Shown piece by piece: positions 45,919 through 56,923 of a stretch of 64,000 nucleotides of DNA; within the stretch, counting starts at the first letter, position 1; every line of letters begins with the position of its first letter. Position numbers and translations under genes: made by a program. The notes below the pieces were generated by a model, which saw nothing but the letters and a program-made list of their open reading frames with translations, made no database searches and was not told the DNA's origin. The stretch comes from Vicia villosa (taxonomy: Eukaryota > Streptophyta > Magnoliopsida > Fabales > Fabaceae), in contig NW_026706279.1 of the NCBI RefSeq assembly GCF_029867415.1, positions 1-64,000 of the forward strand. The letters are read 5' to 3'.

Positions 45919-46436
45919 ATATATTTTATATTACTAATTGTAATAAAATTTTATCATATACAATATAACTTAGCAATTAGTTTTTAGTTTTTATTATTTA
46001 AAAATTAATAATTACGGAATGATTTTAATTTTATTTTTAAATTATTATTTTAAAAATAAAATAGCTTCTAGGTTCAAAAAGTTATAGGTCAAACATACAT
46101 TAATACTGTGATGCAGTAATTTCATCTTAAATTCAAATATTAATGCATTGATGTTAAGAGATTTGAACTTTAAATTAGTGGTCAAAAGTTTTATTTTGAA
46201 TTCTGACGTATGAAAGAATGTTTGAAAACAAGAAAAACTCACTTAGTGTATTTAACATATTCTTTTGATGGAGATTAGTTATTATTAAAATATTTACAAA
46301 ATATTAATTTAATAAGACAGCTCAAATTCGTTTTAGACCAAATAATTGTCGGTGGGAGATAAACAAGTACTCAATTGATTCATTAAATTTGCTATTTCAG
46401 AGATTTCTTGTATGCACACCAAAGTAACTAAGAAAA
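45916..46436. other. AT-rich intergenic sequence
   Basis: I see no gene or identifiable repeat here. Confidence 0.6.
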
Positions 46437-46438
46437 TA

Positions 46439-46696
46439 CTCCCTCCGTTCTCAAATATAAAGCAGAAAAAAAAAAACTATGGTCTTATATTTAAGAAAAA
46501 AAAAATATTTATTACATTTAATGTCACTATTCCAAATATACCCCTACAATTTTTTAGATTTTAAATGTTTGCAACAATTTCCAAAGCAAAAAATAGGGGT
46601 AGAATTAGAAAGAGAGTAAAAATTAAATGCATTAAGACATTCTTCTTAAAGGGTGAGCTTCTTTGCAAATTTGTTTATATTTGAGACCGGAGGGAG
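46439..46696. mobile_element. Stowaway-like MITE (258 bp)
   Basis: CTCCCTCCGTTCTCAAATAT at the left and ATATTTGAGACCGGAGGGAG at the right form inverted repeats flanked by TA (46437-46438 and 46697-46698). Same family as the MITE at 13265-13536. Confidence 0.92.
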
Positions 46697-46698
46697 TA

Positions 46699-47320
46699 GT
46701 GTAAATAAGAGTAGGTAGAGGAAGGTTGATGGTGATGGCAGGTGATGCACATCTTAATTAAATGCAGTAGTTAATAAAGACACCATTCATTCATGGTTGT
46801 TAATAAATCAATACTGCTTACTCTCATTTTCTTTTCCAGCACACCAAAGTAGTAAATACTGTATTTATTTGGCCTAGTAACATGACAGAGACACATTAAG
46901 GTTGTTATTGGTTTTTGTTTACAAATGGCAAAATACTGAAAGTGAATGTGGATGAAAAATAAAGGAGTTATTTAAAACAAGGGTAATGCTAACATGTGTC
47001 CTAAGAGTACATATTAAAAAATCTACATTTAAAAAGTTTGTCTTGAATAAAATAAAAAATAAAATTAATTATTGCATAAATAGCACTATAATCTGTCTGG
47101 TACAATCAACTAGGAGTGGACGGACATTGGTCAGTTTGGGTTGGATTCGGATATAATATATCAAACCGGCATAAACCATGGATGCAATTATTAGATCTAA
47201 TTCCGACTGATTTTTACTTCGGTTTGATCGGTTTTGGATAGATCGATATATCGGTTAACATGGATCGGTTTGTTCGATTAATTGATCCTAAATGTTTGTT
47301 TTAAAAACCTATATTGTTAA
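46699..47320. other. Intergenic, decayed repeat-like text only
   Basis: Contains GGTTTGATCGGTTTTGG-type text near 47220 typical of non-autonomous DNA elements, but no inverted ends or target duplication could be defined. Confidence 0.4.
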
Positions 47321-49761
47321 TCTCGGAAAGCGGCGCGGAGCGGCCTACTCTAAAATGGGAGCGGCGCAGGCGCTATTTCAGTGGTGCGGACACTAAAAAA
47401 TAGGCACTTACAAGCCGATAACATACTAATAAATACAAAAAATGAACTCAAACTTCATATGTCTTAAGCAATAAAATACTTTCAAATAAATAATACCATA
47501 CTTCCCATTCCAAATACCATTAAAAGGCATGTCTTAATCAAAAGTGCAAAACATTGTTACAAACTTTCAAATATTAATAAAATTTATCAAAATAAACACT
47601 TACGCATCTAAATCTTAAATTAACTAAACATGAAAACTCTAATAAAAATTCACAAATCATTAAAAGTTAAGTCTTCATCATCTCTTCCTTCCTCACTAGC
47701 ATCCTCTTCATCCTCTTCATACTCTTCATCCTCTCCAATATATTCTCCATCATCAAATTCATCATCTACTACTATCACTTCCTTTGCTTTTGGCTTAGAT
47801 CTAGATGAAGAAGGCGGTGGAGGTGCAGCCGCGTTCTTTTGCAATGCTGCTTGGCTCATAGTGTTGATTGCAGGCTCAGCAGCACCACTTGCAATTTCAA
47901 CATCTAGCCAAGACAAATCCTCACCATCAAACACCATATCATTATCAGGTTCAGGTTGAGTCTCATCTTCACCTCCCGACAACCATAGGCTACGAGTATC
48001 AAAATCATCTTCCATTACCACAAGATCAATCAAATCATCACTGTCAAAGCGCTCTTTCAAATTTTGACTGTACTTGATAAAAACCAAGTCTTGCAACATT
48101 TGATGTTCAAATCTATTTCTCTTCTTGGAGTGAATCTATATTATAATTTTAATTTTAGTTAAAAGAAATAAATATACCAAAGAAATAAGAATTAATTTGA
48201 ATCTATAACTTAATAACAACTACTTACATGCTCAAAAGTACTCTGATTCCTCTCACAACCCGATGAACTACAAGTAAGACTCAATATTTTAATAGCAATG
48301 AGTTGCAAATTTGGTGTTCTTGCTCCATACCTCCTCCACCACTCAGCTGCAATGCAACAATTATTTGTATTAACATATATAAACAAATGGTTATGTAATT
48401 AATTTATTGTGAAATAGACATAGTTACTTACTAGGAGCTACATCGACTCTTTGCCTTACCGCTTCATTCAATCCAAAGTGGCCTGCACCCATCTTATATT
48501 TCACCAATTCTCCATGGATGTCATCAATAACTTTATCACTTGCAGAAAGCTTATTAATGCATGCATAAAAGCCATCCAACAACTTATCGTCATTCTCAAT
48601 CATTGGATTTCTATAAAAGTACTTCAGATTAAGATAATACCCAGCTGCATGTAACGGATGATGAAGTTGAATACTCCATCTTCTATCAATAATATCAATG
48701 ACTTCTTTGTACTTGGCTTCATTATTGTTGAAGTTTTTTTAATTAACTCCTTGGCTTCCAACATTGCATGATAGATGCTTCCCATGCTTCTTCTCATTGT
48801 CAACAAGCCTAAGTACTTTTACAAGAGGCCCCATGGTTTTAAGAGCAAACACAATATCCTCCCAAAATGAGACTTGAAGAACAATAGCAGCCACCTTCTT
48901 TCCTTTCACCTCCTTACTTGCATTCAAGTTCAACCATTCTTCCGAAGTGAGCATGGGTCTAATTTTTGACTTTAGAGAGTGCAGTCTGTGCAGAGTAAGA
49001 AAGTTTATGGCAAACCTTGTAACTCCACTTCTAACCTACTCACTTTCTAGTTTCTCCCTCATTTAGTTTAAAACCAAAGAATGGTTGTAAATGAAGCCCA
49101 CGAGAGTCATTCCTTTTTATATAACCTTCTTGACTCTTGCAATTTTTCTGATATCTTCTAGCATCAAGTCTAGACAATGAGCAGCACATGGAGTCCTAAA
49201 TATCTTTGGCCTCAATACTTGAAATTTCCAGCCAAGACATAGTTGCTTCTATTATCGGTAACAAGTTGTACAACATTACTTTCACCAATCTCTTCTACAA
49301 AGCTATCCAAAAGTTCAAATAACTTTTGTCTAATTTTCATGTAAGCAGATACATCAACACTTTTAACAAACATTATACCTGCAGGAGAATTCACCAAAAA
49401 GTTGATCAATGTTCTTCCCTTTGTATCGGTCCAACCATCATACATTATAGAGCGACCATACTTTTCTTGTTCTTTCTTATTAGTACTCAACATCTCATGT
49501 GTAAGTTTCAACTCTTCTTGAAGCATAGGAACTATCAACTCATAGTAGCTCGAAGGCTTCAAATGTGCACCATACATACCAATTGCTTCAACATTCAATT
49601 TTAAACTTTTAGAATTTGCAACATTGAAAGCAATTCCATTACGATAAAATAAACGAGCTATGTATTTGCAACAACTCGATCTTGCTTTCTTATCACATGC
49701 ATAATTCAATCTTGTTTGTTTTCCTTTTTTAAAGTTTCCTAGGGTTTTCTATAGTAAATTA
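47320..49761 (-). mobile_element. hAT transposon remnant
   Basis: A GC-rich stretch (AGCGGCGCGGAGCGGCC near 47331) like the subterminal part of some plant hAT elements precedes the transposase pseudogene on the left. The right part is cut off at 49761 by an Athila-like LTR. The terminal inverted repeat and 8-bp duplication cannot be assigned. Confidence 0.6.
47650..49737 (-). pseudogene. hAT transposase (DUF659 and dimerisation regions), broken
   Basis: From the right: KKGKQTRLNYACDKK then CKYIARLFYRNGIAFNVAN (N-terminal linker), then the DUF659-type core SIMYDGWTDTKGRTLINFL and NVVQLVTDNRSNYVLAG with the catalytic-type Asp residues (49709-49212). Next is PCAAHCLDLMLEDI-like text with a stop, SEEWLNL...FWEDIVFALKTMGPLVKVLRL (48954-48739), a frameshift, MGSIYHAMLEAKELI, WWRRYGARTPNLQLIAIKIL (hAT dimerisation region), an intron-like gap, and an acidic C-terminus (48099-47650). 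At least two frameshifts and several stops. Its N-terminal zinc-finger part is missing beyond the Athila insertion. Confidence 0.88.
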
Positions 49762-50383
49762 TGATCGCGACTTTACGTGTCTCTTAGTCGGAAAACTGCA
49801 AGTGCACAGTCGTGTCATGTAGTTTTAAAAGATATCGAATTCACAAGGACTATAAATCGATCTACCGTTATATAAAGTTACTATGTAAAGCTAAGGCTAA
49901 TGAATATTTTTTTGGAGGGAAATTAATTAACGGGAAATAAAACTTAGATCTAGATGAAATATTAATGGGCGGATATCGGTATGTAATTCGTCTAGCTTAG
50001 GTGATCCGAAGTTCCATTGGCCAGGTTCTTTATCAAATAAAAAATCTTTATTAAATATGTCCGTTTAAAAGTCCTACTCTCAAACTCTCGCTCTATTGAC
50101 TTAGACTACGATCCTAGCTCATAATGTACGCTCTCGCTGTCCCATCAGATTTAGAAACGCCTTTGGAAAACAACATAATTAATAAAATACCTTTTTCATG
50201 TAAATATTATTTACTTAAAAACCCTTGTCTCAAACTCTCGCTCTATTGACTTAGATTATGCTAATAATCCCTAACGTACGCTCTCGTTGTCCCACCGAGT
50301 TTAAAAACACTTTTTGAAAATAAATAATATCTAATTAGTTTTAATACGCTCTCACTGTCCTTAAAACTAATGTTCTGTGTCTA

Positions 50384-51554
50384 TGTTGAAAGTATTTGTG
50401 GGTAAATATTTTCGGTAATATATCGTATCCACAGGGATTGGTTAATATCACTGCCGTTCTATAGTTGTTTATTTTGAGTTAAGAAATTTGGTTTGGTTTG
50501 TTTTATACTAATAGTAATATCAAAAGCAAATAATAAAATAAAAGCAAGTAAAGGACTTTGTGTTAACAATTAAAGAAAGATGTTGAGTCTTTAGGGTTCA
50601 TCAACCTAATCCTATACAATTATCAATTAATTCTCAATAGAACAATCCTTTGAATCATTATCTTCACTTATCCTCAAATAAGATTCCATGTCTGCAAATC
50701 AAATTAGATAACTTTTACCGGTATGAGATCCGATCTCTCCAAATCACAATAACGATAATAGTAATTAAGAACGATAATTATGAAAACCCAATTACAATTC
50801 CATCTCTGCAAATTGCAATTGAATCAATATAGTAACCTAGGGCAAAAGTTAAATCCTTTCTTTCGATCAAAGATTCAACAATGATGTAAATTAAAAGCAA
50901 GGTTTCTTATTGATAATAAATTCAAACAATTGTTCACAGGAATTAATCAATGGTAATGTATATTCATAGGTTAACTACTACCTTAGACTCAACAAGAGGG
51001 ATTTAGCTCTCCATAGACATGAAGAACATACAAGAATCAATGGAGGAATTCATCTTCATCAATAGAATGTCTTCGATTGGTAAAGAATCCACCTTCAATT
51101 GTTGTTCTCAGCTTCAGAATCAGATAGCTCTCCTAATTTCGCTCCCACAAAGTATATCACCACTTGGAAAACTAGGGCTTTAAAACAGAACTTTTGGGCT
51201 TTTAACGCCGAGGCCGCGGCGCGGCAACGGGCTGGCGCGGCGCGCCCCTCAAACAGAAGTATTTTCGCGGCGCGCCTAGGAACTCTCGCGGCGCGCCCTT
51301 TGTACTTTCCATCTTTTTCTTCACCCTTTGAGACTTCCAGCTTTCTTTCCTCCTCATGTTCTTCTTAAGTTCTTATTCAGCTCAAAACCTGCAACAATAA
51401 CACCCACAAGTGATTCGATTTGCTTTACGCACGAACTAAACTTATTCAGTTCAATTCTTAATAAAAACCTATGGATTCATCACATTTTTGCATTGGTTTA
51501 GAGAAGAAATCACTTATATTAACACATGAATTTACCATTAATTTACTCCTAACA
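50384..51554 (-). repeat. Left (3') LTR of element B
   Basis: 1171 bp. Near 51210-51298 it is GC-rich, with four CGCGGCGCG motifs. Small ORFs inside are duplicated exactly in the right LTR and are not genes. Confidence 0.95.
51213..51298. other. Phased CGCGGCGCGCC motifs in Athila-type LTR
   Basis: Starts at 51215, 51236, 51266 and 51287: pairs spaced exactly 21 bp, 30 bp between pairs. The last three contain the palindrome GGCGCGCC. Confidence 0.92.
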
Positions 51555-51573
51555 AACTCTCCCCAACTTAGAG
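51555..51573 (-). other. Polypurine tract of element B
   Basis: On the minus strand, CTAAGTTGGGGAGAGTT lies directly before the LTR start TGTTAGGAG. Confidence 0.8.
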
Positions 51574-53106
51574 TTTTGTTTGTCCCTAAACAAAATTACT
51601 TACCTCCAGCAAAGTTTACTGACAATCAAGCAACAAGTTTTTCAAAAAGTTTTTCTCAAGTGGTTCAATCCAGTAACCAAGTCAAATACTCCTCTTCTAC
51701 CTGCAAACTCAGAACATCCACATGAAACAAACGTTGAAAGCAAATTACCTCCAGAAGTTCAAAACACTACACAATTGTAATTGAATCAGCACTAATCACT
51801 CTCATCAAAAAGTATGATGAATAAAAGAGGGGTTAAACACTCATCCAAACAATTAAATCAACAAAGATCCATATCATACGTTCACCAAATTGCTAGCATC
51901 AAGTCTTGTGGAATCTGAGAATCAGAAGGTCTTTCTATGGTTGTAATGTGATTTAGATTCAAAGAAAAGAAGATAATCAAGGGTTGTTCCTAATATAGGG
52001 AAGCATCCAATTCATAACTTATTTCTTTTTCTCTAAAACTCTACTTCCTTTACCTGTCCATCTTTTTTTCATTCATTCGTAGCTTGATTCTTCTTTTTCA
52101 CTTTTTTTTTCAACAATATTTATATTCAAACGTTGTTACTTCTCCTTTTTTTTTTTTCAAGCTACGACTTCTTTTATCTTTCACCGATTACCACAAGTAC
52201 TTACTCTTCTTTTAAATGTGACTCTCCCCAACTTGGAGATCAACCTGTATTCAGATTATATGAATGCTCCCCTACTTTCTAAAAAGGTCAAAGAGAAAAC
52301 ACATCACCAAATTTTATGGTTGATGGTCCAGAAAAAAACTTTTTATTGAGATCAAAACTCACCAGATATTTTCCTTGGTGTATATTATAATGCTTACCTT
52401 GACCTCAGGCTCAAAGAATGGTTAGCAAAGGATCACACTCTCACAGAAGAAAATAAGTTGTGCATTAGAATAGGCTAAAAGAACTCTCAGATTCAAACAA
52501 GTGCCTAAATCACTTTCACCGATTTCCACAGACGATGCAACAAATGGTTTAGCATGATACAAACAAGTCAAAACAATTGATGGTCTCCTGCATATAGTAA
52601 ACAATGGAAAGCTTTCCTCACAATGGTTAAGGCTAAGCTGATCCAACAAACAATGTACCATAAAGAACTTCTGACAGTATTTACTAACACCTTAAGTTTC
52701 ATTGCACACATTAAAAGTTTGAGTTCAAAAATTCATACCTGCTATGTCACTTTTATTGAAAAAGAAGGTGAAAAATTAATTTTTCAAAAAAATTCACTCA
52801 CTACCACTTTCATGCATGTTGCTCCATTGTTGGTACTTTGCTTGAGATTTTCACTATGCTGTAGAAACTACTCATTCTAAACTGGGGATAAAAGAAACAA
52901 TAAACAAAAAATTGAAAAATGCAAAAGAGTAAATCCACCCCCAAACTTGAACTAAACATTGACCTCAATGTTTCGTAACAAGCCCGAGAGGGTTGACTCA
53001 CAGAGGGTATTGCAATATCAATTGCCTCTTCCTAGCTTTCACCAGAAAGATTCCCTTATTATTTCCTGAAATAAAAATAAACAAAACAAAATAAAACATT
53101 AGAAGC
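51574..53106 (-). other. Non-coding 3' interior of element B
   Basis: No ORF of note. On the minus strand the CATTGAGGTCAATGTTTAG and AAGTTTGGGGGTGG text at 52965-52930 is the usual Athila-type marker after the coding region. Confidence 0.7.
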
Positions 53107-53155
53107 ATGGTTTGCCTCCCACGAAGCGCTTCGTTTAACGTCGCATGGCTCGACG
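53107..53155 (-). other. Conserved Athila-type block after the coding region
   Basis: The minus strand has CGTCGAGCCATGCGACGTTA then AACGAAGCGCTTCGTGGGAG and GCAAACC. A sister copy is at 58238-58285 in element A. The block includes the palindrome GAAGCGCTTC. It is a recurrent, strongly conserved feature of this retroelement group; role unknown. Confidence 0.75.
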
Positions 53156-53171
53156 GTTCATGGTTGAATCA

Positions 53172-54365
53172 TCAACCATTGTCTCGTTTTCTTGGCACCT
53201 TTCTTACCAATGTGAAGCCCCAAAAGTATTTCATGTTTGCTTGTTTGGTTTCTTCATCCTTAATTCGTACCATTTCAACTCGCGATCTTTCTTCCTTCAT
53301 TTGTTTTTTCCTCTCCTCAAGAGAGATAACCTCCTTATCCGTTAATTTCTTCGTCGGTGAGAACCTATCCTTGATGAATTTGACAAATTTTGGCTTTAAC
53401 TCTAAACCTTCTAAAGATGGGATGGTGATTTGCAAACGGCTAAACATTTCCATTGGCTGAAAGTAATGACTCTCATTCCCTTCTTTATTAGGAACCTGTA
53501 GAGAAAGTAATTCCAATGAGAGTTTATGCTCCTTTGCATTACTACTCTTCTTCAACTCTAAGTCCATCATATTATCTTTTGAAACAGTTTCAACTTTTGA
53601 AGTTTCTAACTCATTCACGACTTCTTTGATTATATCCTCCTTTTTTGTTCCTTCGACTAACACTTCATCTACTTTTTTAGGAGGTCTTGGATAAGGTAGC
53701 TTCATTGAGAGCTCATACTTAACTTCTAGATTTTTCTTGATGTTTACATACTCTATGTTATCCTTTTCAACAACATCTTCTTTGTCATCAACTTCCTCCT
53801 CCACTCTCTTCTTTCCAACATCCTCACCAATCACTTTTACACTCCTTATAGAAGTAGCATTGCAAGTTTCTACATAAGTCGTAGGATTTTGAAAAGTTGA
53901 GACTTGACTTACGTTTTGCTCGGTTAAGAATTTGGTAAGTTGAGCATCTTGAGTTTCCCGGTTTTGTTGAATGGTTAAAGAGAATTGCATGAATTGATTC
54001 ATGGTTTCCTCTAACTCAGATGGTCCACTTTGATAACCTTGGTTATAATGTGAAAGCCCTTGTTGTTGATTTGTCATTGACATTTGTATGAACTGATTCA
54101 TGGTCTCTTCCAACTTAGATTGTCCTCCTTGTTGTTGTGGCGACGATTGCGTGTAAGGTTGAAAGACTTGTTGTTGATATTCATGGTTAGCCATATGATA
54201 CCCCATCGTATCTTCCGGTGTGCCCCATCTGCTATCATAAAACTCACTGACTTGAGGTGTGAACTGTGACACACTTTGAAGGAGGTACTCCATTTGTTGG
54301 AATAGGATCTCGTTATGAGCATGAATCCCGGCATTTATGTTTGGGTCAAACATGCCGACAAACAA
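53172..54365 (-). CDS. Truncated Athila-type Gag-related ORF, 397 aa
   Basis: It starts about 100 bp after the primer site. The N-terminal third is Gln/Tyr-rich with two copies of LEETMNQF(I/M)Q (near residues 85 and 117). The middle (about 185-240) is Lys/Glu/Asp-rich and coiled-coil-like. The C-terminal part resembles the end of Athila Gag before the protease: KLPYPRPPKK, then MEMFSRLQITIPSLEGLELK and PKFVKFIKDRFSPTKKLTDK. No protease Asp motif, RT or integrase follows. The capsid core that normally precedes this region is absent, so it is an internally deleted Gag tail joined to an N-terminal segment. The frame is uninterrupted, consistent with recent insertion. Function unknown; it could help in packaging or simply be a relic. 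Confidence 0.75.
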   Translation of the reverse strand: MFVGMFDPNINAGIHAHNEILFQQMEYLLQSVSQFTPQVSEFYDSRWGTPEDTMGYHMANHEYQQQVFQPYTQSSPQQQGGQSKLEETMNQFIQMSMTNQQQGLSHYNQGYQSGPSELEETMNQFMQFSLTIQQNRETQDAQLTKFLTEQNVSQVSTFQNPTTYVETCNATSIRSVKVIGEDVGKKRVEEEVDDKEDVVEKDNIEYVNIKKNLEVKYELSMKLPYPRPPKKVDEVLVEGTKKEDIIKEVVNELETSKVETVSKDNMMDLELKKSSNAKEHKLSLELLSLQVPNKEGNESHYFQPMEMFSRLQITIPSLEGLELKPKFVKFIKDRFSPTKKLTDKEVISLEERKKQMKEERSRVEMVRIKDEETKQANMKYFWGFTLVRKVPRKRDNG

Positions 54366-54468
54366 AAATCTACAAAACTAGCAAACACGTGAAACAACCG
54401 AATAGAGAAAATAAAAATTAAAACTCAAAATAAGAACTATTGCAATGCATGCAATATTGACACCAATT

Positions 54469-54486
54469 CCCCGGCAACGGCGCCAA
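54469..54486 (-). other. Primer-binding site (tRNA-Asp type)
   Basis: Minus strand TTGGCGCCGTTGCCGGGG, two bases from the 5' LTR end; the standard Athila primer site. Confidence 0.93.
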
Positions 54487-54488
54487 TT

Positions 54489-55659
54489 TGTTGAAAGTAT
54501 TTGTGGGTAAATATTTTCGGTAATATATCGTATCCACAGGGATTGGTTAATATCACTGCCGTTCTATAGTTGTTTATTTTGAGTTAAGAAATTTGGTTTG
54601 GTTTGTTTTATACTAATAGTAATATCAAAAGCAAATAATAAAATAAAAGCAAGTAAAGGACTTTGTGTTAACAATTAAAGAAAGATGTTGAGTCTTTAGG
54701 GTTCATCAACCTAATCCTATACAATTATCAATTAATTCTCAATAGAACAATCCTTTGAATCATTATCTTCACTTATCCTCAAATAAGATTCCATGTCTGC
54801 AAATCAAATTAGATAACTTTTACCGGTATGAGATCCGATCTCTCCAAATCACAATAACGATAATAGTAATTAAGAACGATAATTATGAAAACCCAATTAC
54901 AATTCCATCTCTGCAAATTGCAATTGAATCAATATAGTAACCTAGGGCAAAAGTTAAATCCTTTCTTTCGATCAAAGATTCAACAATGATGTAAATTAAA
55001 AGCAAGGTTTCTTATTGATAATAAATTCAAACAATTGTTCACAGGAATTAATCAATGGTAATGTATATTCATAGGTTAACTACTACCTTAGACTCAACAA
55101 GAGGGATTTAGCTCTCCATAGACATGAAGAACATACAAGAATCAATGGAGGAATTCATCTTCATCAATAGAATGTCTTCGATTGGTAAAGAATCCACCTT
55201 CAATTGTTGTTCTCAGCTTCAGAATCAGATAGCTCTCCTAATTTCGCTCCCACAAAGTATATCACCACTTGGAAAACTAGGGCTTTAAAACAGAACTTTT
55301 GGGCTTTTAACGCCGAGGCCGCGGCGCGGCAACGGGCTGGCGCGGCGCGCCCCTCAAACAGAAGTATTTTCGCGGCGCGCCTAGGAACTCTCGCGGCGCG
55401 CCCTTTGTACTTTCCATCTTTTTCTTCACCCTTTGAGACTTCCAGCTTTCTTTCCTCCTCATGTTCTTCTTAAGTTCTTATTCAGCTCAAAACCTGCAAC
55501 AATAACACCCACAAGTGATTCGATTTGCTTTACGCACGAACTAAACTTATTCAGTTCAATTCTTAATAAAAACCTATGGATTCATCACATTTTTGCATTG
55601 GTTTAGAGAAGAAATCACTTATATTAACACATGAATTTACCATTAATTTACTCCTAACA
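54489..55659 (-). repeat. Right (5') LTR of element B
   Basis: 1171 bp, same as the left LTR. The GC-rich phased motifs recur at 55320, 55341, 55371 and 55392. Confidence 0.95.
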
Positions 55660-56502
55660 GTCTACTATCCGGTTAAATATCTCAAACTCTCGCTCTGTTG
55701 ATTTCTAACCTTAGTCTGTTTTAAAATCTCAAACGTCCGCTTTGCTGATTTTAAAAACTTTTAATAAATTCAATTAGACACTAAAACCAGAAAAAGTGAT
55801 TTTCAATAAAAAATTATTTAAGCCAATTTATTTCGGATGCCTTCGGCTAGACTAATTTACATACCGGCACATGATTAATTTAGCTAAACATACTTATTAA
55901 ATTAAACATGCATAAACAATAATAATTCATATATTTAGGCATATTCAATAATTTATAAACGAGAAACATAAAACTATAAATTAAATAAATGATAGAAATA
56001 AAAACCTGAAAATATAACTTGAATTAATTCTTGAACTTGAAATAGAGAACACTCCACCACAAGCCGGTTGGATTTGTTCTTAAAATTCTTCGATCAAATA
56101 ATGAAAACAAGGAATTAAAATACTATGATCTAATATAATGTTAGATCCAGTAAAAATTACAAAATAGTTTCCGGTGTAGAAACTATTGTGATAAAACAAA
56201 ATATATGCCTAGAACTATGAAAAGAATATGGAAATAATAACTTGAAATTGAATGCTGGAATCGAAAATAGGAAAACTAGACGTGAGAAACTGTGGATGGG
56301 ACTAAAACTTGTCCAACCTCGTTTTACATGAATACTCCCCTCTTTATATAATGGAAATTGTTGGAAGTTATCATGTGAGAGGTAGTGGAGATAGAGAAGA
56401 TCATGGTTGGAGAAGTTGACAAAATATAGTAAACGAATGAAAACTTAGAATTGTCCATGAAAATAGTGGAGAAAATGGTTAAGTGACGAGTCCCACATGC
56501 TT

Positions 56503-56662
56503 TTGAGACGGGCGTCTTAGTAGGTTTGGGGCTTGGAGACGAGAGTCTCCACTATTGAAGACGTGGCAGTGGACTGGAGACGGGCGTCTCCACTATTGGA
56601 GATGTGGGCATTGTGGGCCTTGGAGGCGGGCACCTCCACTTTTGAGGTGGGCTTCCACTTTG
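56503..56662. other. Palindromic GGAGACGGGCGTCTCC-type array in LTR A
   Basis: GAGAC/GAGGC-type half sites at about 56507, 56538, 56560, 56579, 56601, 56625 and 56646 are separated by 31, 22, 19, 22, 24 and 21 bp. Full palindromes are GGAGACGGGCGTCTCC (56576-56591) and a decayed copy GGAGACGAGAGTCTCC (56535-56550). The spacing is near, but not exactly, 21 bp. Confidence 0.75.
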
Positions 56663-56923
56663 TTCTTGGGCCTTCATCTTGTAGTTTGTTCTACTTCTTC
56701 AACACCCCTCCTTTGCTATTTATACCAACTTTCATTTCTTTGGATTTTTGAACGATTTCTTCTCGATTTCTTTCCTTTTCTCAATCGATCTTCGAATAAC
56801 CTAATTAATCTGAAACAATGAAAATACCAGTATAATACTAAAATAAAATAAAATAATTAAAATAAAATACAAACATTATTTATGTAAATCAAATCAAATA
56901 TACTATATAATTTCGTGTTATCA

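Larger units (their letters stand above)
50384..55659 (-). mobile_element. Athila-derived non-autonomous element B, complete, minus strand
   Basis: Two 1171-bp LTRs (50384-51554 and 54489-55659; TGTTGAAAG...CTCCTAACA) are flanked by GTCTA on both sides (50379-50383 and 55660-55664). The primer site is tRNA-Asp type (minus TTGGCGCCGTTGCCGGGG, 54486-54469), as in Athila. A polypurine tract (AAGTTGGGGAGAGTT) adjoins the left LTR. The 2.9-kb interior has one gag-related ORF (54365-53172) and no polymerase. The LTRs look identical by eye, so the insertion is recent and presumably used enzymes from a helper. Confidence 0.95.

Noticed and set aside
51099..51368. 89-aa Ala/Arg-rich ORF, identical copy at 55204-55473
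   Set aside because: It is read from the GC-rich part of two LTRs; duplication reflects LTR identity, not gene conservation.
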